DNA from: Aaosphaeria pasadenensis
Lineage: Eukaryota > Ascomycota > Dothideomycetes > Pleosporales
Assembly (NCBI GenBank): GCA_022813625.1
Contig: JAKLMB010000010.1
Coordinates: forward strand, 248,001 to 312,000
DNA: 64,000 bases
Direction of reading: 5' to 3'
Shown here in pieces: positions 35,142 to 46,141 of this stretch; position 1 is the stretch's first letter; the number at the start of each line of letters is the position of its first letter. The notes under the pieces are model-generated. The model made no database searches and was not told the DNA's origin. It saw nothing but the letters and a program-made list of their open reading frames with translations. A program made the translations under genes and the position numbers.

Positions 35142-38100
35142 ATGCGGTGTTCCGGAGGCGGATGGCAGCTTATAACAGCAGGGCTGCTGTCTATTCTGAC
35201 CGGGGCTGCGTTGGCAGGTCCTGATCTGACAACGAAACATGAGAAAGGCAGATGCGCGATACGCGGACACTGTGGCAAAAAGAGCTTCTTTGGAGGACAG
35301 CTACCTTGCCCGGATAACGGACTGGCGAAGACCCCGGATGAGGATTTAAGGAAGAAACTCGTCAACATTTGTGGCGAGAGCTGGTCAGACTCGGATGTCT
35401 GCTGTAACGAGGAACAGATCGATGCACTCTCGTCGAACCTCCAGCGAGTGACACCAATCATCAACGCGTGTCCAGCTTGCAAAGCCAACTTTTTCAACCT
35501 GTTCTGTACATTCACCTGCTCTCCAGATCAATCTTTATTCGTTAACGTTACCGATACGGCACCGAAGGGTGACAATTACCTTGCTACCGAGCTAGACCAT
35601 CTCGTTTCCAATGCATACGGGTCTCAATTTTACGACAGTTGCAAAGATGTCAAGTTCGGTGCGACCAACGGAAAGGCTATGGATTTCATCGGAGGCGGCG
35701 CAAAGAATTATACAGAGTTTCTCAAGTTCTTAGGAGACCAAAAGGCACTCGGCAGCCCTTTCCAGATGGATTTCCCACGACCGGAAGATGATAAGTTTCC
35801 AGGGCTTGTGCCAATGGACAAGGAGGCACATCCCTGCAATTCCACCGACGAGAGGTACCGTTGCGCGTGTCTCGATTGCGGAGGTTCTTGCGCAGAACTC
35901 CCCGAGGTGAGCGCAGCGAAAGAATGCCGTGTTGGACTTTTGCCCTGCTTGTCATTTGCCGTGATACTGGTCTACTCAATCCTACTTGGCTTGTTGTGCA
36001 TTGCAGTAGCGGGCCATGTTGCCTACCAGAACCACTCGAAGCATAAGCATGAAAGACTGCGGCTTTTGCACGACATCGAACCTAGCGATGATGAAGACGA
36101 GGGAGACATTGTCCACAACGTGGGTATGCTGGATCGACCCACCAAGCATTACTTTGTGAATACCTGGTGCGATCGCATATTCAGCAGACTTGGATATGTT
36201 TGTGCGAAATTTCCGGCGATAACCATCGTCTCCAGTGTATTGGTCGTCATCCTGATGAGTTTAGGATGGCTTAGGTTTCAAGTGGAGACTGACCCAGTTC
36301 GTCTTTGGGTGTCGCCAGACTCCGCCGCTGCTCAAGAGAAAGTCTTCTTTGACGAAAAGTTCGGCCCCTTCTTCCGAGCGGAGCAGGTCTTCCTTGTTAA
36401 TGAGACTGGCCCTGTCCTGAGCTACGACACATTACAATGGTGGTTCGATATTGAGAGCCAAGTCCGTCGCCACAAATCCTTCCGTCAAGGTGTTACTTTG
36501 GACGAGGTGTGTTTTAAGCCTGTCGGCGACGACTGTGTTGTGCAGTCCGTTACGGGCTACTTCCAAAGCGATTTCAACGAAGTCGACCCTTCAGCTTGGG
36601 ATGAGCAACTCTTGGGCTGCACCGACAACCCATCCTCGTGTCTGCCAACTTTCCAACAGCCCCTCGATCCGCGCTTATTGTTCGGCGGCGTAGACAAAAA
36701 TGTGCTCGACGCGAATGCCCTTGTCATCACTTGGGTCGTGAACAACCACCCTGAAGGAACTCCCGAGCTTGAGCGTGCCATGGACTGGGAGGACAGCATC
36801 AAGTACATGTTGCAAATATACCAAGATCAAGCACAGAAACGCGGACTCCGACTCAGCTTCAACACAGAGGTCAGCCTCGAACAAGAACTGAACAAGAGCA
36901 CAAACACCGATGCGAAGATAGTGGTGGTCAGTTACATCATTATGTTCTTGTACGCATCGCTGGCATTGGGCTCAACGACCCTCACTGTTCAATCACTACT
37001 ACGCAACCCCGCCAATGCTCTCGTACAATCCAAGTTTATGCTAGGTATCGTGGGTATTTTGATCGTGCTTATGTCGGTATCAGCTTCTGTTGGACTGTTC
37101 TCTGCCGCGGGCATCAAAGTGACTCTGATCATTGCTGAAGTCATTCCATTTCTCGTCCTGGCGGTTGGTGTGGACAACATTTTCCTCATTGTCCATGAGT
37201 TCGAACGAGTCAACATCAGTCATCCGGAAGGCTCCGTGCCTGAACGCGTTTCTAGAGCGCTGGGCCGCATGGGACCCTCCATTTTGCTGTCTGCGACTAC
37301 CGAGACTGTCGCCTTTTCTCTCGGATGTGCCGTAGGCATGCCAGCGGTCCGGAATTTCGCTGCGTATGCTGCTGGTGCTGTGTTCATCAACGCTGTTCTG
37401 CAGGTCACCATGTTCATCGCTGTTCTCTCCCTCAATCAATACCGCGTGGAGGCCAATCGTGCAGATTGCTTCCCTTGTGCCAAAGTTCCCCGGGCTGATT
37501 CGGGCTATCTCAATGGCGGCATTGGACATGGAACTGGTGAGGAGGGTGGACTTCAACGATTCATCCGAAAGACGTATGCTCCCGCACTTCTGGGTAAGAA
37601 GACCAAAGTTGGAATCATTGCAGTCTTCTTTGGCATATTCACCGCTGCGGTGGCGCTTTTCCCCAGCGTCGAACTAGGACTTGATCAGAGAATTGCGATA
37701 CCGAGCGACTCATACTTGATCCCCTATTTCAATGATCTGTATGACTACTTCGACGCTGGCCCTCCTGTGTACTTCATCACTAAAGAGCTCAACGTCACCC
37801 GTAGGGAAGAGCAAAAGGAACTGTGTGGTAGATTTTCCACCTGCCACCAAGAGAGTCTTGCCAACATTATCGAGGCTGAGCGGAAGAGGCCCGAGGTGTC
37901 CTACCTCACAGCATCTGCCGCTAATTGGGTTGATGACTTCTTCCTCTGGCTTAGCCCTGATAATGAGAAGTGTTGCCTCGATGAAAAAAACCAGCCTTGC
38001 TTCAAAGGTCGCGATCCGCCATGGAATATTACTCTGTCTGGAATGCCAGAAGGCCAGGAATTCATTGATTATCTTAGCCGCTGGATAAAGGCTCCCACGA

Positions 38101-39041
38101 CGGAAGACTGCCCACTAGGAGGTGCAGCTGCGTACTCAGACGCGCTCGTCATTGATGAGAAACAACTCACCATTCCCGCTTCCCATTTCCGGACGTTCCA
38201 TACACCATTGCGCTCGCAGAAGGACTTCATTGCTGCGTACACTGCAGCTCGCCGGATATCGAAACAGATATCGAAGGACGTTGATACGGAGGTGTTCCCT
38301 TACTCCAAATTCTACATCTTCTTCGATCAGTATACATCAATCGTCCGCCTCACTGGCGCTCTTCTGGGCTCCGCTCTTGGAGCAACACTGGTAGTCACTA
38401 CCATTCTCCTTGGCTCCATCCAGACCGCGGTTGTGGTGACACTTGTGGTTGCCATGACCATTGCTTCAATCATTGGATCGATGGCCATACTCGGGGTTTC
38501 CCTGAACGCAGTGTCACTGGTCAACTTGATCATTTGCGTGGGCATCAGCGTCGAATTCACCGCCCACATCGCCCGCGCCTACACGTTCCCGAGTCGTGCC
38601 ACCATGGAGCGTGCACCGCGACACCGATTCCGTGGACGGGATGCGCGGGCATGGACGGCGATGGTCAACGTCGCAAGCTCTGTCATCTCGGGCATTACGA
38701 TTACCAAGATTCTTGGAGTGGGAGTACTAGCTTTCACGCGCAGCAAGGTAAGATGATTCCATCATCATTTCTGTACATTTCTTCACGTGCTTTGAAACGG
38801 ATATTAACTATTGGTTCGTTCGCTACAGATTTTCGAGATCTACTACTTCCGTGTCTGGGTGGCGCTGGTGGTGTGGGCGGCCACGCACTCACTCGTCCTT
38901 CTACCAGTGCTTCTAAGTCTGGTGGGAGGAAAGGGATACGTTGATCCCGAGAGTGACGGGGGTTTGGAGCAGGATCTGAGGAGCAGACAGTATCCTGCGT
39001 TATTAGGCGACGACGAGGAAGAGTACGATAGCGACTACTAA
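35142..39041 (+). CDS. NCR1: Niemann-Pick C1 sterol transporter (Ncr1-like)
   Basis: Vacuolar/lysosomal membrane protein that moves sterol from the lumen into the limiting membrane. Exons 35142-38747 and 38829-39041 (81-nt intron, in phase 0 after Ser-Lys) encode 1,272 residues. Order of parts: a signal peptide (ITAGLLSILTGAALA), the Cys-rich sterol-binding N-terminal domain (KGRCAIRGHCG; CPACKANFFNLFCTFTCSPDQ), a first membrane helix near residue 270, the middle lumenal domain, a sterol-sensing domain at about residues 590-760 (FLVLAVGVDNIFLIVHEFE), a Cys-rich third lumenal domain, and a final RND-type helical bundle (NLIICVGISVEFTAHIARAY). The second exon supplies the last helices and an acidic EEEYDSDY tail. 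Length and order match fungal Ncr1 and human NPC1. Confidence 0.96.
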
Positions 39042-40098
39042 GCATTTAACGGTTACCTGGGGAGGGGGTGGTTTGGTATAGTACTCCGACCCTGGGGCAA
39101 GCTCCGGTTTCGGTGTCGGAGTCGATTTCGGAGGGCCACCCCGTCTGTGTTATTGTTGTAATAGTATCCTTGGCATAGAAATTGAATAAGTTCCACACAA
39201 AGAGTGTATGGGTTGGTTGCATTATTGCAGATCCTGTGGCAACCACTTATTGTTGAGAAGAGCAGCGTAATGCAGCGTACAGACCTAGGGTTTTAGGTAA
39301 GGCGGCCCAGACCTTGTGAGGTGAGATGAGGTGAGGTGGGTGAGCGAACGTTCAAGACTACTAGTGCGAGGGGAACAACTTAGTCCTGTCACTACTGTTA
39401 CTACTGTTACTACTGTGTATCTAGTGACAGACGAAGGATTGGTTCAATGGTTTTTGTATGTAACAAAGTAGTGTACCTGTAGTGGGTGAGTGGGATGTAG
39501 TGCGGGGAATCCAGGGGTTTTCAGTGGCGAGGTGGACGCGAATGCAGGGCAAATCTGGTGGGAAAAAGACCACAGGGAAAAGGGAATGGGAATGGGAAAA
39601 GATGGAGATGGAGATGATACTCTACCAGGCATAGAAGCTTCTTGGACAGGCACAAGGAATCAATCATTGGATTCGACTCCGTTCTCGTCCCGTCTTTAGG
39701 TCCCCTTCCCATTCCCTCCCCGCGTGCCTCGGATAACCATTCACGGATTAAGTCCGTCCAACACTGCGAGTACGTACTCTTGTGTAGGCACCTTCCAAGA
39801 AGTCTCGTGAGCCGTTCGTTAATTATTTGGTGTTTTTAACTTCAGCCTCTCCTTCTTCCTCTTCCCATTCTCTTACTCTCGTCTTTTGTCGTCTTTTTTT
39901 GTTTTTCGAGTTCACCCGATATGTCTCAATGCGTCGTTACCCAGAGCGTGGAGCAGACTGATCTTGCTTCCCCATATTATATGCTGTTGGTGCCCCATTG
40001 TTTGTGTCCACTTTAAACCCTTTCCCCTCGCTCCCCTTCCCCAGATTTATGTGCGTCTGCGTATACACCAGTTAACACAATTGGATTTCTCCCAACAG
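39042..40098. other. Intergenic region between NPC1 and the first LPRELR gene
   Basis: About 1 kb. It contains a short ACTACTGTT repeat (about 39393-39418) and a candidate ATG at 39921 that may begin a first exon of the next gene, although no clean splice join to that gene could be fixed. Confidence 0.45.
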
Positions 40099-41124
40099 CC
40101 ATCACCGAGTGCAACAACCTACGAGTCAACCTGCGCAAACACCCACAAGCCAACACTCTCTGGATCCAAAGCAGTCCAACAACACTAGTATCAATGACCA
40201 TGAATTCTCCCAACTCATCACCAACTTCTCCACCCTCCTCCCCCGCGAACTCAGAGACATAATCTACCACCACCTCCTCGCCCTCTCCCCGCCCTCCCCC
40301 TGGACCGTCGTCGAAAACGCAACCATAGTCTCCGCGCCCCGACCCTCCAAACCCCTCCGCACCCCCTTCCTCTCGCGCCTCATATCCCGCAAGACCCTCC
40401 CCTCCTGGGCCCTCGACGAGATGGCGCAAGTCTTCTATCGCACCAACTCCTTTGAACTCTCCCCGAACTGCCCCGACGCAATCCTGACGTCCTTCCTGCG
40501 CGAGGATTTCCTAGGTAGCAGCGTCGTACCCGGCCATCACGTTCGACACCTCGTTCTCCCCGTCAAAGCGCCGCGCATCTTCTTCGACGCGAGGACCTCG
40601 CACGCGAAGTTCTTTGACGAGCGCGCGGCCGCCGTGTTCGATGCCCTGGCCGCGCGGGTCGGGAAGTTGGTTTCGGCTATGGAAGATGGTGGGAAGAGGA
40701 GGGGTGTCAAGGTGGAGTTTGTGGTGCAGGAGTTCAGCGTGCTGCCTATGATGCATACGTTCAGGTTGCTCGCGCCGATTGTGTTCGCGCTGAGGGAACG
40801 GGGGTTCAGGGCTGAAGTGTCGAGGAATGAGTCTGCGTGGATGCAGGCTTCTGGGAAGGATGCGGGGATGCAGACGTTGTTTACGGATCTTTTCGCGGGT
40901 GATGGGGTTGAGGTTGGGTCGAGGGGGTATTGGGAGGGGAGGGATGGGTGGAAGGTTGGAGGGGATCAGGATTGTGTAAGTTCATGTCGTTGTTATTGAA
41001 GGTGAATTGTTGATGGATGCTAATTGATCTTGCTATCGAATAGGAGAAACATGACTTCCTCACTGAAGTCATTCAACGTAGGCTGGATGGTTGTCATTCG
41101 TCTTTTCGGGACATGCGCCGCTGA
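40099..41124 (+). CDS. LPRELR-motif protein 1 (F-box-like fungal family), 5' end unresolved
   Basis: The main exon ends at 40975; a 68-nt intron (GTAAGT donor) leads to a last exon 41044-41124. No in-frame ATG precedes the conserved part: the frame is open from about 40076 and a likely acceptor (CAACAG) ends at 40098, so a first exon is missing, perhaps starting at the ATG at 39921. The protein shows LLPRELRDIIYHHLL near its start, a motif shared with many fungal F-box-like proteins of unknown function, then RHLVLPVKAPR and the C-terminal APIVFALRERGFRAEV motif. The same N- and C-terminal motifs and a short last exon occur in the next gene downstream, so these are paralogues. A role in protein-protein contact or ubiquitin adaptor work is possible but not shown. 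Confidence 0.65.
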
Positions 41125-41488
41125 TGCATCTCGCTCTATGGAATTCTTTTGAGGTTACGAATATACCCACAATGCACGCACAGAATTGTTCTTTGGGTTT
41201 TGTCAATTGACTTCGGCGTTATATAGGGCGAATTCCATTAAATATATCGCATTTCTTCCATCCCAATGATTATCGGATATAAGCCTGCCATTTCGGATTC
41301 CCTAATGAGGCATAGCGCCATGACCTGACTGGGTCAGGCAGGCAACGAAAGATCTTACATGTTTACATTCGTCTAACTACAATCAATAAACAACACTAAA
41401 CACATTTTACACTCTCCGTCCTCGCCAGTTTCCCGCGTCTTTTAAAAGCAGAAATTAAGCTTGACACATAAGTCAATTCCTTGGCGCC
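41125..41488. other. Short spacer between LPRELR paralogues
   Basis: A 364-bp spacer between two same-strand paralogues. It holds 3' UTR and promoter sequence only; no feature was found. Confidence 0.5.
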
Positions 41489-42601
41489 ATGAGCTCTAGT
41501 GAGGTTGCTCAGCGTAATGATGTGGGGTCGGAGGTTGTAGTAGGACAACAGCAACAGGGCGAGGATGTGACCACGTCAAGCAAGTATGTTCCCCAAGTTA
41601 GATTTATATAGAGTGCACCAGGCAGCCGAAATGGCAGGTGATTCAAGTCTTTGCTATACGATGAGGACTTTTCATAACATTGATTTCATCTGTTCATAGC
41701 TGACCTCGTCACCACAGCACAACAGAGACCAGTCAACCACAAAACCAATCTGGTCTCCTAAGCATCACAACACCGCTCCACACAAAGCTCCCCCGCGAGC
41801 TCCGCCTAATCATCTACGACATCCTCGTCGACGACTTCCTGGACCAAATCGCCCTCACCCGCGGCGAACCCTTCAACTACCTCGACGGCCTCCCCCCCGG
41901 AATCTGGACCCGCACCTGCACCACCATCTTCCAACCCGACCTCGTCGGCCTCCCTACCGCCCTCGAAGCCGCCTCCTACGCCTACTCGCAGCTCCTCATC
42001 GTCACCCGCTGGGCTGTCCAAATCCCCGTCCTCTTCACCCAGACCCCCGACATCTTCCGCCTCGGCCTCCCCATCAAAGACCACATCCGCGCCCTCGACG
42101 TCTTCATGGAAGCCGACAAGAACGCCACCATGCCCGTCGACGAGTGGCACGTCTCACGCATCACGCACGCCTGGGAAGACGCCGAAATCGCCGCCATCCG
42201 CGCTGACTACGTCAAGTACCTCTCCATGCTGCACGGCGTCGCCCACCCGCGGGGCTTCAGGCTACGAGTCGGCGTCGCGATTGCGTATCCCCGGACCATC
42301 GAGCTAAGGAGTAGTATCCTGGATTTGGTGGAGGCGATTGCGCCGGTGTTGTTTGCGCTCAGGGAGGAGGGGTTCAATGTCACGTTGTTGGAGTCGTTTA
42401 CGTATAAGGGGGCGAAGTGTCCGTTTGAGGGGACGTTGGTGGGGAGTAGGGAGGTGTTTGATGGGTTGGTGAGGGAGGCGAGAGGTATGTTGTTCCCACC
42501 CCCTTGAATAGTTGATGGGATGATGGCTAATGTGATTTGTAGAGCATTGTCCTGAGTACCTGACCGGACATGCGGACCAGCCGAAAGCATGGCTGCAGTA
42601 G
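41489..42601 (+). CDS. LPRELR-motif protein 2 (F-box-like fungal family)
   Basis: Three exons, 41489-41583, 41718-42484 and 42543-42601, encode 306 residues; introns of 134 and 58 nt have GTATGT donors. The ATG at 41489 starts MSSSEVAQRND and a Gln/Ser-rich leader. The conserved core begins with KLPRELRLIIYDILVDD near residue 60, continues through a helical region (LPTALEAASYAYSQLLIVT) and ends with APVLFALREEGFNVTLLE, matching the corresponding motifs of the flanking paralogues. The last exon encodes EHCPEYLTGHADQPKAWLQ. No catalytic motif, signal peptide or membrane helix is seen. Function is unknown; it is the middle member of a tandem trio. Confidence 0.75.
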
Positions 42602-43233
42602 AGACATGTTAGCTTCGACGTTTTTATGATTTTCTGTGTCTGAGAGGAATCATCGTAGAGTATGTTAGATGGCCGGATCTTCAGGGGTCAAATTGAGTTT
42701 CGATCCATCCCATTGGACCAGCAAAGGCAGAAATGCTAATTGTTTGTAGTATGCTTCGCGCTATCATTGCATTCTCTCTTCAAGGTATATATGTAGCGTA
42801 GACCTCTATACAAGTCAAGTAAGAATTACGGAAGAAAGTCCAGATGAAGCGTTAAAGGAATCAAGGGTCTCTTACTCTGTGCTCTGTGTATGGCATCGCA
42901 CAAAACAATCCATCTAGATATCGTGATGGCAAAACCCATTATCTCCGTATTCCTGCGGATTGTGGTAATGTACATACACAGCACACAACGAAGATCTATT
43001 GCCCCAGCATGTTATGTATTGCATTACACAATATGCCAGAACAGGCTAGATCGCTCCCACGTTGAGTCTAGTTTGTATAACCTCGCCCTCCCAGCCACAA
43101 CATTATGATCCTCCTCATGTGTTGTATCATATGATACTCCAGAAGACTTCTATAGTACTTACAATCCCTCGTTGCTTTTGCCTGAAAAAAAAAACAAGTC
43201 TACCATCGCATCACTCAACCTCCAACTCACACA
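42602..43233. other. Spacer between LPRELR paralogues 2 and 3
   Basis: A 632-bp spacer with no gene recognised. A short A-run (about 43184-43195) lies shortly before the next start codon. Confidence 0.5.
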
Positions 43234-44610
43234 ATGCCCTTCCCACTCGGCAAGCACCTCCCCTTCGCCTTCGTCTTCAGGCCACCAGAAAACGAAGATA
43301 AGGTATCAGCAGGAAAGGAAGTCGATCCGATGACCATGCGTAACGGGTTTGAGTTTGAGCGTAATGCGGATTTGATTCATTTGACGCTGTCCATGGCGGA
43401 GCAGATCCCGATCGAATCTGCGTTTGCGGGACTCGCACTGGAGGATCGTGAGGAGAGGATGAAGGAATGTGAGGTTAGATTACGTAGGTAAGGTTGAAAA
43501 GTGTAACTGGTGAGGAAGGGCAGAGTTGACGGTGATGAAAAGGAGTTTGAGGCGGCTTTCGGAGGTAGAGGCGAAGTATGATCTACCTATGACATCCTGG
43601 TGCAGATGAAATTAGGGGGTCTAACAAACACGTACAGAGTAGAGGAAATGAAAGACGCTATCAAGCAAGCAGAGCCAAAGAAAGACACGAGAGTAAAAGA
43701 GAGTGAAGAGGAGAGGAATGAACGTCGGAAGGTGGAAGCCAAGACCCGCAGAACAGATACCCGAATCGACCAATTGATAGGTAGGAAACGAAGGATGGAG
43801 GTTAGAGCCCTACAGCCCAAGGAATTGCAAGACCTCGTGCGCGAAAAGAAGCTACTGGATATGGGCGTATCATCGGATAGCTATGCGTACAGCCATGCTT
43901 GGTTTCAACAGCTCTCGAAGGATATGCGGTCACGTTTACCTAGAGAGATCCGCGACATGATATATAAGTATCTCAGGACGGGCGATTGGCTCGTTGAGGT
44001 CAGAGACGACTGGTACGATAACGGGATGTTGGAAGAGACATTTCCTCTCCGCAAGCCGTGGTTACGACCTGATTATGTTGGATTGCAGATGGTTCGTGAG
44101 GTTGTGGAGTCAAATCTTCCGCCCATCTCATTCCAAGTCGATTGCATGACGGTCATAGAGACGCTGTTCGAGGCCGACATCTTCAGCTGCGGTATCAGGA
44201 CCGCCAACGTCATACGGACTCTCAGCATCCCGATGCGCCTCGACGACTTTGAGAAAGAACAAGTAGATGGGCATTGGGTTTTCAAGCCAGGACGGGCCGA
44301 GATCCTCGAGAAGATGGCTAAAACCTTCGAGGAGATCCAGACGTTGAAAAGAGTGCGACTCAGAATCTTTGCCGCTGAGAAAAGATCACGTGACCAGTGG
44401 AAGGTACTTCTAGGCATGGCTCCTTCTGTTTACAACTTGCGTGCGAGGGGATTCGATGTTATGGTTGCGGCGCCTAGGTTTGGATTTCCTGAATGGGGAG
44501 AAGCGCTAGAGGGGGGGAGAGGGCAGTTCTGGGACTTCACAAAACTCTTTGACGAGGGTGCTGAGGATTTCGAAAGGAGGCTGGAATCCCAGCGTCGCAA
44601 TTATGTATGA
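43234..44610 (+). CDS. LPREIR-motif protein 3 (F-box-like fungal family)
   Basis: Exons 43234-43487 and 43638-44610 joined across a 150-nt intron give 408 residues reading ECEVRLRRVEEMKDAIKQAE at the join. The N-terminal 190 residues are a charged, coiled-coil-like extension rich in Glu, Lys and Arg that the two upstream paralogues lack. SRLPREIRDMIYKYLRTGDW then starts the shared core, and APSVYNLRARGFDVMVAAP matches their C-terminal motif. The frame stops at 44610 (RRNYV). By analogy with the paralogues, a donor GTATGA at 44605 and acceptor CTAG at 44655 could instead lead to a short last exon ending at 44718. Function is unknown. Confidence 0.75.
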
Positions 44611-45581
44611 AAATAAGGGGTCTTACATCAGTTTATCAAAGCTGACTTTATCTAGAAAGAGACAACACTTTCTTCAACATTTGAGCGTATCCTGAGAGCG
44701 CCGATACAGAATTTTTGAGTTCTCAAAAAGGGAACAAACGGAAAGTTGATACGCGTGGTTATCATTTCTTTAAATATCAAGAGCGATATAGACTGCGATA
44801 TTGCTGTTCAAGGGCTCTGTAGCTTGTAGTCTAGATTATAAGGCCCCAACTGCGTATGAACATTCAGGAATGGAGCTCTTTATAGAGCTAAAAGTGTCTA
44901 TTCGTACAGTTTTATAATCTCGAATCCGACATCGAAAGATGATGATGCAGATGGCGATTCTGATCCACCAACAAGACTCCAAGTTTCCATTACACTGGCA
45001 AGGACCATGGATGCCGAGACCTCATAAAATGACATCATTGGAACATATCGTGCGCTAGATCATAGCTTAATTATCTATCTACGACATAATGAAATTCTCC
45101 TAACATTCCCTGGGAAGAGGTCGAAATCTTCCCAACAACACTTAAGAAAAAAATTGAAACCTTCCTAACAATACCCAACAACAAAATGAGATCCACCAAG
45201 TATAACTCCTGAGGTAATAGATCCTCATAATGGTATCCAAGAACAGAAATGAAACCCTCCAAAGATTACCGCAGAAGGAAATGGTTCTCCAATAATGATA
45301 TCCAAGAACAAAAATGAAACCCCCCAAGCATTAAGCAAGAAATCAATCAGACCTATCATGTCTGAAATTCTTTCTATCCCTCGTAGACCAGAGAATTCCC
45401 AACATCATGTTGTTGTCATTCCACGCTTCCCCCGCACGCCCCGAGAATGATGTAGTAGCCATTTGACAGCCGTGGAAAGGAATCGCTGGTTTTCTCACGT
45501 CGACAATACTCCGGCCAGCTGTGACACTATTAGATTTGATAAAACCAGCCTTCTTTTGATATGCTTACTGTACCACCGATA
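44611..45581. other. Intergenic region with a decayed tandem repeat
   Basis: About 970 bp, AT-rich. It contains a diverged repeat near 45100-45330, listed separately. Small hydrophobic minus-strand frames here are products of the repeat. Confidence 0.5.
45227..45327. repeat. Diverged direct repeat, 36-bp core, 65-bp spacing
   Basis: A 36-bp segment at 45227-45262 (ATAATGGTATCCAAGAACAG and onward) recurs at 45292-45327 with three substitutions. Weaker related pieces (GAAACC..CC, AACAAAATGAGATCC) occur upstream to about 45100, suggesting at least three decayed units. Confidence 0.7.
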
Positions 45582-46141
45582 CTAGAGGTAACCTTCAGGT
45601 TCGGCATTGATTGATGAGTGAACCCCACGAGTGAAAAATGCACGATTATCTATAATTGTTAAGCTTAATCCGATAGCACTAATTTGTTGTAGTACTTACA
45701 GGTTGCGTCCTTGTATTTCTTCGGGACATCTCTACCGCCTTGAAGACAGCCTTTGTTCATATTCTCACACGAACTATCAGTCGTCTCTCCAACGTTGTAT
45801 TTATGTCTTCTCATGCAATTCTCAAAATCCGGTACTTTAGCTGTGTTTTTCTTATCTAGGGAAATGGGGTTGTCACTTGAAGTCGTTTTCCAGGTTTTTG
45901 CTCCGTTGCAAGCCGCAGCAGCTCTTGCAGCTTCCTCAGGGCATGTGAATACAATGACAGTCCATTTGTTCGATAGGCGGATGACCCCAACAACTTCGTA
46001 ACCTTCGTTTATGAAGGTCAGACGGATGTCCTTTACACGTGCCGACGATAGACCTTCTTGGCACCAGAGGGCACAGTCTAAAACAATGTCTTCTCCATTC
46101 AGAAAAGGGAAGCAATATTCCAAGATTCTGCCTTCTGCCAT
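45582..46141 (-). CDS. Hypothetical Cys-containing protein, 169 aa
   Basis: The ATG at 46141 opens an exon to 45700; a strong GTAAGT donor, a TTAAC branch site and a TATAG acceptor (50-nt intron) lead to a last exon 45649-45582 ending ..EPEGYL. If the intron is retained, the frame stops at 45665 after ..YYNKLVLSD. The upstream frame begins at GTG and is not used. The protein has no signal peptide or membrane helix; it has eight or more Cys, a central VVGVIRLSNKWTVIVFTC beta-type segment and a basic C-terminal half (MRRHKYNVGE). I recognise no family. Its position among lineage-specific genes suggests an orphan gene. Confidence 0.5.

Noticed and set aside
43488..43637. GTGATGA (C-box-like) inside the 150-nt intron of LPREIR gene 3
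   Set aside because: No CTGA box follows within snoRNA distance in the intron.
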